Position numbers and translations under genes: made by a program. Under the pieces are notes generated by a model that saw only the letters and a program-made list of their open reading frames with translations, was not told the DNA's origin and made no database searches. Below, in pieces: positions 22,830 to 33,200 of a DNA stretch of 64,000 nt. Location: the NCBI RefSeq assembly GCF_006974125.1, contig NZ_CP037858.1, forward strand, positions 806,001 to 870,000, written 5' to 3'. How positions within the stretch are numbered: the stretch's first letter is position 1; every line of letters starts with the position of its first letter. The stretch comes from Stenotrophomonas maltophilia. GTDB lineage: Bacteria > Pseudomonadota > Gammaproteobacteria > Xanthomonadales > Xanthomonadaceae.

Positions 22830-22931
22830 GGATGACCGGCATATCCGCCGGGACACGCCGTAAACCCATCCCTGGGGGCTCGATCGCGCCATCCATGGCG
22901 CTCACGGTCCCGGCGGATATGCCGGTCATCC
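22830..22931 (+). repeat. Core-and-arms inverted-repeat element, copy A
   Basis: Perfect 25-bp arms (22830-22854 and 22907-22931) flank a 52-bp core. The core holds GTAAACCCATCCCTGGGGG and the hairpin GCGCCAT CC ATGGCGC. The same core, with different arms, recurs at 54429-54526 and 54711-54814. It lies 65 bp upstream of the nadK start and downstream of the gdhB terminator. No target duplication is visible. I do not know a name for this family. Confidence 0.85.
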
Positions 22932-22985
22932 ACCTGGCAGGTTCACGGCCGGCATCGGGTCAGGTGGTCGCAAAGGTCAAAGGCA

Positions 22986-23025
22986 GAAACAGAACGGCCC
23001 CGCTCTCGCGGGGCCGCTCTGTTTC
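22986..23025 (-). terminator. Terminator hairpin after gdhB
   Basis: 18-bp arms with one mismatch around a TCTC loop (GCGGCCCCGC core). The outer part includes AAACAGA/TCTGTTT, so minus-strand transcripts end in a T-containing tract. Confidence 0.65.
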
Positions 23026-23030
23026 AAGCA

Positions 23031-23053
23031 TGCCGGGCAGCGCCCGGCACTAC
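23031..23053. repeat. SMAG-type palindrome
   Basis: TGCCGGGCAGCGCCCGGCA followed by CTAC, six bases past the gdhB stop. Confidence 0.75.
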
Positions 23054-23058
23054 ATCAC

Positions 23059-26000
23059 TTACGCGCCGTGGGCAGCGAGCTGGCCCAGGCGCTGCACCGC
23101 GACCGAGACGGTCGGGTAGTCCAGGGTCTTCTGCTCGGCCAGTTCGGCCAGCATCGCCAGGGTGAAGCGCAGGCTGTTGTCGTCACGGCCCATCCAGGCT
23201 GCGACCTTGGCCTCCGCGCTGCTGCCCTTGGTGCCCAGCACCTGGCCGGCCAGGTTGCGGTGGTTGGCCGCCAGTTCGTCACGCAGCACGCCACGTGCCA
23301 CGGCGTGCCAACGACCGTTGACCTCCAGCGCGTCGACCTGCTCGAACAGCCACGGCAGCTGCAGGGCATCGCCCAAGCGGAAGTGGACCTTGGACACGTC
23401 CACCGGCTTCAGCTTGCGGGTGCGGGCCAGTTCGATGATGTCGAACGCCGGCTCCAGGAAGTGCAGTTCGGCCAGCTGCTGCGCCAGCGCGGACGGAAGG
23501 CCCTTTTCCTTCCACTCGGCCACCAGGGCTTCGTAGGTCGGACGCTGCGAATCCGGCAGCACACCCGAAGCAACGCGGATGTCGTTGAACGGGCCCTGGT
23601 AGCGGTTGACCGCTTCGGTGATGCCCGGCATCGCACCCGGGCGCGACAGCAGCCAACGCACGAACGAACGCTGCAGCTTCCAGATCACTTCCAGTGCATC
23701 GATCTGCACCGACTCCGGCACCTTGCCGTCGAGGGCATCGATCTGCGCCCACAGCGCGCGTGCATCCAGCGTTTCGCGGCTGATGGTGTAGGCCTTGGCG
23801 ACCTCGGCGATGGAACGGCCGGTGTCTTCCTGCATGCGCATCAGGAAGGTGGCGCCCATGCGGTTGATGGTCTGGTTGGTCACGGCCGTGGCGATGATTT
23901 CGCGCTTCAGGCGGTGACGCTCCATCGCGTCGGCGTACTTCTTCTGCAGCGGGGTCGGGAAGTAGCGCTGCAGTTCCTTGGACAGGTACGGATCTTCCGG
24001 GATGTCCGAATCCAGCAGCTGGGCGAACGCCACCAGCTTGGAGTAGGACAGCAGCACCGACAGTTCCGGACGGGTCAGGCCCTGGCCGCGTGCCTTGCGC
24101 TGCGACAGCTCGGCGTCGGACGGCAGGAACTCGATCTGGCGATCGAGCAGGCCCTGCTGTTCCAGGGTACGGATGAAGTGCTGCTTGGAACCCAGGCGCT
24201 TGACCGCCATCCGCTCCATCAGGCTCAGTGCCTGGTTCTGGCGGTAGTTGTCATTGAGCACCAGCTCGGCGACTTCATCGGTCATCGAGGCCAGCAGCTT
24301 GTTGCGCTGCTCGACGGTCAGCTTCTTGGCCCGCACCACATCGTTGAGCAGGATCTTGATGTTGACTTCGTGGTCGGAGGTGTCCACACCGGCCGAGTTG
24401 TCGATGAAGTCGGTGTTGAGCAGCACGCCGGCCTGGGCGGCCTCGATGCGGCCCAGCTGGGTCATGCCCAGGTTGCCGCCCTCGCCCACCACCTTGCAGC
24501 GCAGCTCGCCACCGTTCACGCGCAGGGCGTTGTTGGCGCGGTCGCCGACATCGCTGTGCTGCTCGCTGGCGGCCTTGACGTAGGTACCGATGCCGCCGTT
24601 CCACAGCAGGTCGACCGGTGCCTTCAGGATCGCGCTCATCAGATCGTTCGGCGACAGCGCCTTGACGTTGTCGTCCAGGCCCAGCGCTTCACGCACCTGC
24701 GGGGTGATCTCGATCGACTTCAGGCTGCGCGGATAGATGCCGCCGCCCTTGCTGATCAGCTTGGCATCGTAGTCTGCCCAGCTCGAACGCGGCACGGTGA
24801 ACAGGCGCTCACGTTCGACGAACGTGGTGGCCGCATCCGGGTTCGGGTCCAGGAAGATGTGGCGGTGATCGAAGGCAGCGACCAGGCGGATGTGGCGCGA
24901 CAGCAGCATGCCGTTGCCGAACACGTCGCCGGACATGTCGCCGACGCCGACCGCGGTGAAGTCCTGGCTCTGGCTGTCACGGCCCAGCGCACGGAAGTGG
25001 CGCTTGACCGACTCCCACGCACCGCGTGCGGTGATGCCCATGCCCTTGTGGTCGTAACCGACCGAACCACCGGAGGCGAACGCATCGCCCATCCAGAAGC
25101 CGTGCGCAATGGCCAGGCCGTTGGCGATGTCGGAGAAGGTCGCGGTGCCCTTGTCGGCCGCCACCACCAGGTACGGATCGTCCATGTCGTGGCGCACGAC
25201 ATCCACCGGCGGCACGATCTTGTTGTTGACGATGTTGTCGGTGATGTCCAGCAGGCCCTGGATGAACAGCTTGTAGCAGGCCACGCCGTTGGCGAAGATC
25301 GCATCACGGTCGCCGTTCACCGGCGGGGTCTTGGCGAAGAAGCCGCCCTTCGCGCCGACCGGCACGATGACGGTGTTCTTGACCATCTGCGCCTTGACCA
25401 GGCCCAGCACTTCGGTACGGAAGTCTTCACGACGGTCCGACCAGCGCAGGCCGCCACGGGCAACGGCACCGAAGCGCAGGTGGGTACCTTCCACGCGCGG
25501 GCCGTAGACGAAGATTTCGCGGTATGGGCGCGGCTTCGGCAGGTCCGGCACCAGCGCCGAATCGAACTTGAAGCTGATGACGTGGCCGTGCTGGCCGTTG
25601 GCATCGGTCTGGTAGTAGCTGGTGCGCAGGGTCGCGTCGATCACGCCCATGAACGAGCGCAGGATGCGGTCCTCGTCCAGGCTGGACACGCGGTCCATCA
25701 GCTTCAGCAGCGCATCGCGCGCGGCCTGCATCTGCGCGTCGCGGTCACCCTTGCGGGCGTCGACCACGGTCTTGAGCACCTTCAGGGTGGCGTCGTCGCC
25801 TGCAGCCAGCACGTCGAGGTGGGCCTTCAGCTGGGCCTGGCCGGCAGCGATGTCTTCCTTGCTTTCATGGCCGGTGGCCGGATCGAAGCGCGCTTCGAAC
25901 AGTTCCACCAGCAGGCGGGCCAGCAGCGGGTAGCGCGCGAAGGTGCCTTCCACGTAGGCCTGTGAGAACGGCACGCCGGTCTGCAGCAGGTACTTGCAGT

Positions 26001-28035
26001 AGCCACGCAGCATGGCGACCTGGCGCCAGTGCAGGCCGGCGGCCAGCACCAGGCGGTTGAAGCCGTCGTTCTCGGCATCGCCGTGCCAGACGCGGGCGAA
26101 GGTCTCGCCGAAGGCTTCATCGACGCTGGCGGCATCAATCGCACCGGCGGTCGATTCGACCTCGAAGTCCTGCACGTACACCGGGGCGTTGTCGACCGAC
26201 AGGCGGTACGGACGCTCGGCAATCACGCGCAGGCCCATGTTTTCCATCATCGGCAGCGCGTCCGACAGCGGGATGTCGTCCAGCTGGCGGTACAGCTTCA
26301 GGCGCAGGCCGTCACCGCTTTCGCGCGGCACGGCCTGCAGGCTCAGGCGCAGGTCGTCCGGGCCGGTCAGGGCGTCGAGCTGGCTGACATCGTTGGCGGC
26401 AACAGCGGTGCTGTTGTCTTCGATGTAGCCGGCCGGCAGCGCCTTGCCGATACGGGCAGCGATGCGCAGGCCTTCGCTCTCGCCGTGGCGGGTGACCAGC
26501 GCTTCGCGCAGGTCGTCCTGCCAGTTGCGCAGCACCTGGGCCAGCTTCTGCTCCAGTTCGGCGGTATCGACGTCGAGCATTTCACCCGGCTTCGGGCGCA
26601 CGATCAGGTGCACCTGGGCCAGCGGCGATTCGCCCGGCACCACCGAGCTGTCCACGTACTCACCGTGCAGCGCTTCCTTCAGCATCGCTTCGATGCGCAG
26701 GCGAACGTCGGTGTTGAAGCGCTCGCGCGGCAGGTAGACCAGCGCGGAAATGAAACGGCTGTACTTGTCGCGGCGCAGGAACAGGCGGCTGCGCACGCGC
26801 TCCTGCAGGCCCAGCACGCCCATGGCGGTGCGGAACAGTTCGTCCTCGCTGGACTGGAACAGTTCTTCGCGCGGCAGGGTTTCCAGGATGTGGCGCAGCG
26901 CCTTGCCACTGTGGCTGGCCGGGGCCAGGCCCGACTGCTTCATCACGTGCTCGTGGCGCTGGCGCACCAGCGGGATTTCCCACGGGCGACGGTTGTAGGC
27001 GCTGGAGGTGAACAGGCCAAGGAAGCGCTGCTCGCCGATGATCTTGCCCTTGGCGTCGAATTCCAGCACGCCGATGTAGTCCATGTAGCCGGCGCGGTGC
27101 ACGCGCGAACGGGCATTGGTCTTGGTCAGGATCAGCGCGTCCTTCAGGCCGGACGTGGCGTTCAGGCCCTGCGCGGCCAGGGTCTTGACCGGACGGGCGG
27201 CGGACTTGTCCTTGCCGCGCATCAGGCCCAGGCCAGTGTCGTTCAGCGGCGCCAGCACTTCTTCCTTGCCCTGCTTCTCGACGCGGTACTCGCGGTAGCC
27301 GAAGAAGGTGAAGTGGTTGTCGGCAGCCCAGCGCAGGAATTCCTGTGCTTCCTTGCGCGAGGCGTCGTCGACCGGCAGCTGGCGCTTGCCCAGGTCGTCG
27401 GCCAGCGCCAGCGCCTTGTCCTTCATCGGCTGCCAGTCGCGCACGATCGCGCGCACTTCGTCCAGCGCCTTGTTGATGGCCTGTTCGATGGCGGCCATGG
27501 CTTCGGCCGGCTGGCGGTCGATCTCCAGCAGCATCACCGACTCGGCATCACCCTCGCCGACCTTGACCAGCTTGCCGGCCTTGTCGCGGCTGAAGCGCAG
27601 CACCGGGTGGCCCAGCACGTGGACGCCCACGCCCTGTTCGGCCAGCGACATGGTGACGGTATCGACGAGGAACGGCATGTCGTCGTTGACGATCTGCAGC
27701 ACCGTGTGCGGCGATTCCCAGCCATTGGCCTTCGCGGTCGGATTGAACACGCGGACGTTGGCCTTGCCGGCCTTGCGGGCACGGGCGAATTCCAGCGTCT
27801 CAGCCGCGAGAGCGGCCCACTCTTCAGCGCTGTGGTGCGGGAACTCGTCCGACTCCATGCGCTTGTAGAAGTCAGTGGCGAACGCCACTGCTTCGGCCTG
27901 TGCGGCCGCGGGGTAGCGCTTGCGCAATGCCGTGTACACCGGCTCCAGGGAGAAACCAGCGGTCACTGCGACCTCCGACTCTGCTGGTTTGGTCTTGTTT
28001 TTCACGGTCTTGGCTGCGGTTTTTTGCGGTTTCAT
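23059..28035 (-). CDS. gdhB: Large NAD-specific glutamate dehydrogenase
   Basis: Oxidatively deaminates glutamate to 2-oxoglutarate with NAD+, feeding the TCA cycle. At 1658 residues it is the bacterial ~180-kDa type. It has long N-terminal regulatory ACT-like segments, then a catalytic region of about 450 residues with GPRVEGTHLRFGAVARGGLRW, the KTPP segment and GDMSGDVFGNGML, and a C-terminal domain. The ATG is followed by a Lys/Thr-rich start. Monocistronic, with a hairpin and SMAG palindrome downstream; a TACAAT (28073-28078, minus) is a possible -10. Confidence 0.96.
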   Translation of the reverse strand: MKPQKTAAKTVKNKTKPAESEVAVTAGFSLEPVYTALRKRYPAAAQAEAVAFATDFYKRMESDEFPHHSAEEWAALAAETLEFARARKAGKANVRVFNPTAKANGWESPHTVLQIVNDDMPFLVDTVTMSLAEQGVGVHVLGHPVLRFSRDKAGKLVKVGEGDAESVMLLEIDRQPAEAMAAIEQAINKALDEVRAIVRDWQPMKDKALALADDLGKRQLPVDDASRKEAQEFLRWAADNHFTFFGYREYRVEKQGKEEVLAPLNDTGLGLMRGKDKSAARPVKTLAAQGLNATSGLKDALILTKTNARSRVHRAGYMDYIGVLEFDAKGKIIGEQRFLGLFTSSAYNRRPWEIPLVRQRHEHVMKQSGLAPASHSGKALRHILETLPREELFQSSEDELFRTAMGVLGLQERVRSRLFLRRDKYSRFISALVYLPRERFNTDVRLRIEAMLKEALHGEYVDSSVVPGESPLAQVHLIVRPKPGEMLDVDTAELEQKLAQVLRNWQDDLREALVTRHGESEGLRIAARIGKALPAGYIEDNSTAVAANDVSQLDALTGPDDLRLSLQAVPRESGDGLRLKLYRQLDDIPLSDALPMMENMGLRVIAERPYRLSVDNAPVYVQDFEVESTAGAIDAASVDEAFGETFARVWHGDAENDGFNRLVLAAGLHWRQVAMLRGYCKYLLQTGVPFSQAYVEGTFARYPLLARLLVELFEARFDPATGHESKEDIAAGQAQLKAHLDVLAAGDDATLKVLKTVVDARKGDRDAQMQAARDALLKLMDRVSSLDEDRILRSFMGVIDATLRTSYYQTDANGQHGHVISFKFDSALVPDLPKPRPYREIFVYGPRVEGTHLRFGAVARGGLRWSDRREDFRTEVLGLVKAQMVKNTVIVPVGAKGGFFAKTPPVNGDRDAIFANGVACYKLFIQGLLDITDNIVNNKIVPPVDVVRHDMDDPYLVVAADKGTATFSDIANGLAIAHGFWMGDAFASGGSVGYDHKGMGITARGAWESVKRHFRALGRDSQSQDFTAVGVGDMSGDVFGNGMLLSRHIRLVAAFDHRHIFLDPNPDAATTFVERERLFTVPRSSWADYDAKLISKGGGIYPRSLKSIEITPQVREALGLDDNVKALSPNDLMSAILKAPVDLLWNGGIGTYVKAASEQHSDVGDRANNALRVNGGELRCKVVGEGGNLGMTQLGRIEAAQAGVLLNTDFIDNSAGVDTSDHEVNIKILLNDVVRAKKLTVEQRNKLLASMTDEVAELVLNDNYRQNQALSLMERMAVKRLGSKQHFIRTLEQQGLLDRQIEFLPSDAELSQRKARGQGLTRPELSVLLSYSKLVAFAQLLDSDIPEDPYLSKELQRYFPTPLQKKYADAMERHRLKREIIATAVTNQTINRMGATFLMRMQEDTGRSIAEVAKAYTISRETLDARALWAQIDALDGKVPESVQIDALEVIWKLQRSFVRWLLSRPGAMPGITEAVNRYQGPFNDIRVASGVLPDSQRPTYEALVAEWKEKGLPSALAQQLAELHFLEPAFDIIELARTRKLKPVDVSKVHFRLGDALQLPWLFEQVDALEVNGRWHAVARGVLRDELAANHRNLAGQVLGTKGSSAEAKVAAWMGRDDNSLRFTLAMLAELAEQKTLDYPTVSVAVQRLGQLAAHGA

Positions 28036-28243
28036 GGCAGAGCGATGCGCTTGCTCAGTTGGGAAAATGAAATTGTAGCCCTACCGCACGAAAAGGCCTT
28101 GCTGCAGGACGGAATAAGCAGATTCGGGTTTGCTGCGGTTTAGACGCCTATTCAGTTCGCACCGGTATGGTGCTGGCGCCTGTTTCAGCACTGCCGACAG
28201 GATCGGCAAAACGTGTTACCGGAAGACACACGCGGCGACGCCG

Positions 28244-28942
28244 ATGCGATTCCACAATCCTGAACTGGACGGTATAGTCCACCGCGTGAACCCGGCCTAC
28301 CTCCCCGTTGCCCTCGATGCACGCGATGAGCGCGTGTTCGACGCCGTACGCGAACTGCTGGCCCAGCAGGGCATGCAGATGAGCATGGAGGCGGTGGCCC
28401 AGCACGCCGGCTGCTCCAAGCAGACCCTGTACTCGCGCTATGGCAGCAAGCAGGATCTGTTGCGCCGGGTGATGCAGCGCCATGTCGGCCACGCCACCGG
28501 CGCCATGGTCCGTGCACTCCGCACTGACGACCTGCGTGCCAGCCTGCTCCAGTTCGCCACCGACTTCCTGGAGCATTTCAACCAACCGCACGTAGGACAG
28601 GCCTGCCGGCTGATCGCTGCCGACGCGGCCCAGTTTCCCGAAGAGGCGCGTACGCTGTACCGGCATGGGGCCGGCGCGCTGACGCTTCATCTTGCTGAAT
28701 GGATTGAAACCGTTTGCATGCGCGGCCAGCTTCGGCATGACGACCCGCACTTCATGGCCGAACTGCTGCTGAGCATGATCGCCGGTCAGGATTTCGACAA
28801 ACAGCGCTTCCATACCCCCCATCGTGATGACGCGCTGCTGCGTCGGCGCTGGGCAGAGTTCTCCGTCGACAGCTTCCTGCGCGCATTCGCGCCACAGCCG
28901 TTGCCGGCCCCGCCTACAAACCAACCCCGGAGTTCCTCCTGA
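28244..28942 (+). CDS. TetR/AcrR-family regulator of the adjacent efflux pump
   Basis: The 232-residue protein has an N-terminal helix-turn-helix (GMQMSMEAVAQHAGCSKQTLYSRYGSKQDLLRRVM) and a helical ligand domain, the TetR layout. Its stop overlaps the next gene's start by one base, so repressor and pump share one transcript rather than being divergent, which is the more common arrangement. A GTG at 28286 (VNPAYLPVALD), with TATAGT 13 bp before it, is a good alternative start. By position it probably represses the operon. Confidence 0.88.
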   Translation: MRFHNPELDGIVHRVNPAYLPVALDARDERVFDAVRELLAQQGMQMSMEAVAQHAGCSKQTLYSRYGSKQDLLRRVMQRHVGHATGAMVRALRTDDLRASLLQFATDFLEHFNQPHVGQACRLIAADAAQFPEEARTLYRHGAGALTLHLAEWIETVCMRGQLRHDDPHFMAELLLSMIAGQDFDKQRFHTPHRDDALLRRRWAEFSVDSFLRAFAPQPLPAPPTNQPRSSS

Positions 28943-30207
28943 TGACCGCCCCACTCCGCACCCTTGCCTTGACGTGCGCCGTTGCTGTCGCGCTGGCTGC
29001 CTGCAAGAAGCCGGAACAGCAGATGCCCCCGCCGCCGGAGGTGGGCGTGATCGACGCCAAGCCGCAGACCCTGCCGCTGCAGCGCGAGCTGGTCGGCCGC
29101 CTGTCGCCGTTCCGCAGCGCCGACGTGCGCGCGCGCGTGCCGGGCGTGCTGCTCAAGCGCGTCTACCAGGAAGGCTCGCAGGTCAAGCAGGGCCAGACCC
29201 TGTTCCTGATCGACCCGGCCCCGCTGCGCGCCTCGCTCAACGCCTCCGAAGCACAGCTGGCCTCGGCCCGCGCCACCTATGCCAATGCCAAGGTGGCCGC
29301 TGATCGCGCCCGCTCCCTGGCGCCGCAGCAGTTCGTCTCCAAGTCCGACCTGGACAACGCTGAATCGGCCGAGCGCACCGCGCTGGCCGCGGTCAAGCAG
29401 GCCGAGGCGGCGGTGACCTCTTCGCGCATCAACCTGGGCTACACCGAAGTGACCGCACCGATCAGCGGCGTGGCCAACAAGCAGCAGGTCACCGAGGGCG
29501 CGCTGGTCGGCCAGGGCGACGTGACCCTGCTGACCACCGTCGACCAGCTCGATCCGCTGTACGTGAACTTCTCGCTGAGCGTGGACGAACTGAGCCAGCT
29601 CCGCGCCCAGCAGGCCAAGGGTGCGCTGGCACTGTCCGGTGACGGCAAGGCCACCGTCAGCGTCAAGCTGGCCGATGGCAGCACCTACAGCGAGCCGGGC
29701 ACCCTGGACTTCTCCTCGACCACGGTCGACCCGGCCACCGGCGCGGTGTCGCTGCGTGCGCTGCTGCCGAACCCGCAGCAGATCCTGCTGCCGGGTGCCT
29801 TCGTCAGCTTCCAGGCCAACCTGGGCGAGCGCAACAACGCCTACCTAGTGCCGCAGCAGGCGCTGCTGCGTGACACCACCGGCGGCTACGTGATGGTGGT
29901 GGGCGCCGATGGCAAGGTCGTTCGCAAGAACGTCAAGACCGACGGCGCGCAGAACGGCAACTGGCTGGTCAGCGACGGCCTGGCCGCCGGTGACAAGGTG
30001 ATCGTGGCCGGCGTGCAGAAGGTCAAGGAAGGTGCACCGGCGGTGGCCAAGCCGTGGACCCCAGGCCAGGACGCCAACGGCAAGCCTGCCGCAGGCGGCG
30101 CGCCGGCAGGTGCAGCACCGGCCGCAGGCAAGGCACCGGCCGACGCGACCAAGCCCGAGCAGGCCGATGCGGCCAAGCCGGCCGCCACCGATTCGAACAA
30201 GCAGTAA
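28942..30207 (+). CDS. RND efflux periplasmic adaptor lipoprotein
   Basis: Membrane-fusion subunit linking an RND pump to an outer-membrane channel. The lipobox LAAC puts the lipidated cysteine at residue 21. Lipoyl-like halves (SADVRARVPGVLLKRVYQEG; INLGYTEVTAPISGVANKQQV), an alpha-helical hairpin, and beta-barrel and membrane-proximal domains follow. The last 50 residues are a low-complexity Ala/Pro/Lys tail, longer than in E. coli AcrA. No outer-membrane factor is encoded nearby, as reported for S. maltophilia SmeGH. I consider SmeG plausible but undecided. Confidence 0.94.
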   Translation: MTAPLRTLALTCAVAVALAACKKPEQQMPPPPEVGVIDAKPQTLPLQRELVGRLSPFRSADVRARVPGVLLKRVYQEGSQVKQGQTLFLIDPAPLRASLNASEAQLASARATYANAKVAADRARSLAPQQFVSKSDLDNAESAERTALAAVKQAEAAVTSSRINLGYTEVTAPISGVANKQQVTEGALVGQGDVTLLTTVDQLDPLYVNFSLSVDELSQLRAQQAKGALALSGDGKATVSVKLADGSTYSEPGTLDFSSTTVDPATGAVSLRALLPNPQQILLPGAFVSFQANLGERNNAYLVPQQALLRDTTGGYVMVVGADGKVVRKNVKTDGAQNGNWLVSDGLAAGDKVIVAGVQKVKEGAPAVAKPWTPGQDANGKPAAGGAPAGAAPAAGKAPADATKPEQADAAKPAATDSNKQ

Positions 30208-30222
30208 CGGGAACCTTCCGTC

Positions 30223-33200
30223 ATGCCTAAATTTTTCATCGAACATCCAGTCTTCGCCTGGGTGGTTGCGATCCTGATCTCGCTCAGCGGCGTGATCGCG
30301 ATCCTCAACCTGGGCGTGGAGTCCTATCCCAACATCGCCCCGCCGCAGGTCACCGTCTCGGCGACCTACCCGGGCGCCAGTGCCGACACCACGGAAAAAT
30401 CGGTCACCCAGGTGATCGAGCAGCAGCTGACCGGTATCGATCACCTGCTGTATTTCAGTTCCTCGTCCGCCTCCAACGGCCGTGCGCAGATCACCCTGAC
30501 CTTCGAGACCGGTACCGATCCGGACATCGCCCAGGTGCAGGTGCAGAACAAGGTCTCGCTGGCCACGCCCCGACTGCCTTCGGAAGTGACCCAGCAGGGC
30601 GTGGTGGTGGCCAAGGCCAATGCCGGCTTCCTGATGGTGATCGCGCTGCAGTCCGATACGCCGGCCATCAACCGTGATGCCCTGAACGATATCGTCGGTT
30701 CGCGCGTGCTCGACCAGGTTTCGCGCATCCCAGGCGTCGGCAGCACCCAGCAGTTTGGTTCCGAGTACGCCATGAACATCTGGCTGAACCCGGAAAAGAT
30801 GCAGGGCTACGGCCTGTCGGCCAGCCAGGTGCTGGCGGCAGTGCGCGCGCAGAACGTGCAGTTCGCCGCCGGTGCGCTGGGTTCGGACCCGTCGCCGGAA
30901 GGCCAGCACTTCACCGCCACGGTCTCGGCCGAAGGCCGCTTCAGCTCGCCGCAGGAGTTCGAGAACATCATCCTGCGCGCGAATCCTGACGGCTCGCGGG
31001 TGCTGCTGAAGGACATCGCCCGCGTTGCCTTCGGTGCCAACAACTACGGCTTCGACACCCAGTACAACGGCAAGCCGACCGGCGCCTTCGCCATCCAGCT
31101 GCTGCCGGGCGCCAACGCCCTGAACGTGGCCGATGCGGTGCGCGCCAAGATGGACGAGCTGCAGCCCAGCTTCCCGTCCGGCGTGACCTGGTTCTCGCCG
31201 TACGACAGCACCACCTTCGTCAAGATCTCGATCCAGGAAGTGGTCAAGACCCTGTTCGAAGCAGTGTTCCTGGTGTTCCTGGTGATGCTGATCTTCCTGC
31301 AGAACTTCCGCGCCACCCTGATCCCGACCCTGGTCATCCCGGTGGCCCTGCTCGGCACCTTCCTGGGCATGTGGATGATCGGCTTCACGATCAACCAGCT
31401 GACCCTGTTCGCGATGGTGCTGGCGATCGGCATCGTGGTCGATGACGCGATCGTGGTGATCGAGAACGTCGAACGCATCATGACCGAGGAGGGCCTGGCG
31501 CCGAAGCCGGCCACGCAGAAGGCGATGACCCAGATCACCGGCGCGGTGGTGGCGATCACCGTCGTACTGGCTGCGGTGTTCATTCCGTCCGCCCTGCAGG
31601 GCGGCGCCGCCGGTGAGATCTACAAGCAGTTCGCGCTGACCATCGCCATCTCGATGGCGTTCTCGGCGTTCCTGGCCCTGGGCTTCACCCCGGCGCTGTG
31701 CGCGACCTTCCTCAAGCCGACGCACAACGACAACCCGAACATCATCTACCGCACCTTCAACAAGTACTACGACAAGATCAGCCACACCTATGTGGGCCAC
31801 ATCACCTCGGCGGTGCGCCATGCGCCGCGCTGGATGATCCTGTTCGTGGTATTGACCGCTCTGTGCGGCTTCCTGTTCACCCGCATGCCGGGCAGCTTCC
31901 TGCCGGAAGAAGACCAGGGCTATGCATTGGCGATCGTGCAGCTGCCGCCGGGCTCGACCAAGGGCCAGACCAACGAAGTGTTCGCGCAGATGCGTGGCAT
32001 CCTGGAAAAGCAGGATGGCTATGAAGGCATGCTGCAGGTGGCCGGCTTCAGCTTCGTCGGTTCCGGCGAGAACGTGGGCATGGGCTTCATCCGCCTGAAG
32101 CCGTGGGAGGAACGCAAGTTCACCGCGCCGGAGTTCATCCAGAACATGAACGGCGCGTTCTACGGCATCAAGGAAGCGCAGATCTTCGTGGTCAACCTGC
32201 CCACCGTGCAGGGCCTTGGCCAGTTCGGTGGTTTCGACATGTGGCTGCAGGACCGTAGCGGTGCCGGTTACGAGCAGCTGACCCAGGCCCGGAACATCCT
32301 GCTCGGCCAGGCCGCGCAGAAGCCGGACCACCTGGTCGGCGTGCGCCCGAACGGCCTGGAAAACGCGCCGCAGCTGCAGCTGCACGTGGACCGCGTGCAG
32401 GCGCAGTCCATGGGCATGTCGGTGTCGGACGTGTACAGCACCATCCAGCTGATGCTGGCCCCGGTGTACGTGAACGACTTCTTCTACGAAGGCCGCATCA
32501 AGCGCGTGACCATGCAGGCTGATGGCCCGTACCGCACCGGCCAGGAGTCGCTGAAGAGCTTCTACAGCCCGTCCAGCCTGACCGCCAATGCCGACGGCAC
32601 CAACGCGATGATCCCGCTCAACACGGTGGTCAAGTCCGAGTGGGTATCCGCGCCGCCGTCGCTGAGCCGCTACAACGGCTACTCGGCGATCAACATCGTC
32701 GGTTCGCAGGCGCCGGGCACCAGCTCGGGCGAAGCGATGCAGACCATGGAAGGCATCGTCAACGACGACCTGCCGGCCGGCTTCGGCTACGACTGGTCGG
32801 GCATGTCCTACCAGGAAATCCTGGCCGGCAACGCCGCGACCCTGCTGCTGGTGCTGTCCATCGTGGTGGTGTTCCTGTGCCTGGCCGCGCTGTATGAAAG
32901 CTGGTCGATCCCGGTGGCGGTGCTGCTGGTGGTGCCGCTGGGCGTGCTCGGTGCACTCGGCCTGTCGATGCTGCGTGGCCTGCCCAACGACCTGTTCTTC
33001 AAGATCGGCCTGATCACCGTGATCGGCCTGGCAGCGAAGAACGCGATCCTGATCGTGGAGTTCGCGGTGGAGCAGCGTGCAGCCGGCAAGAACCTGCGCG
33101 ATGCCACCATCGAGGCGGCCCGCCTGCGTTTCCGCCCGATCCTGATGACCTCGTTCGCGTTCATCATGGGCGTGATCCCGATGGCGATCTCCACCGGCGC

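Noticed and set aside
22765..22933. An N-terminal extension of NAD kinase
   Set aside because: The extra codons run through the inverted repeat and are unlike family N termini.
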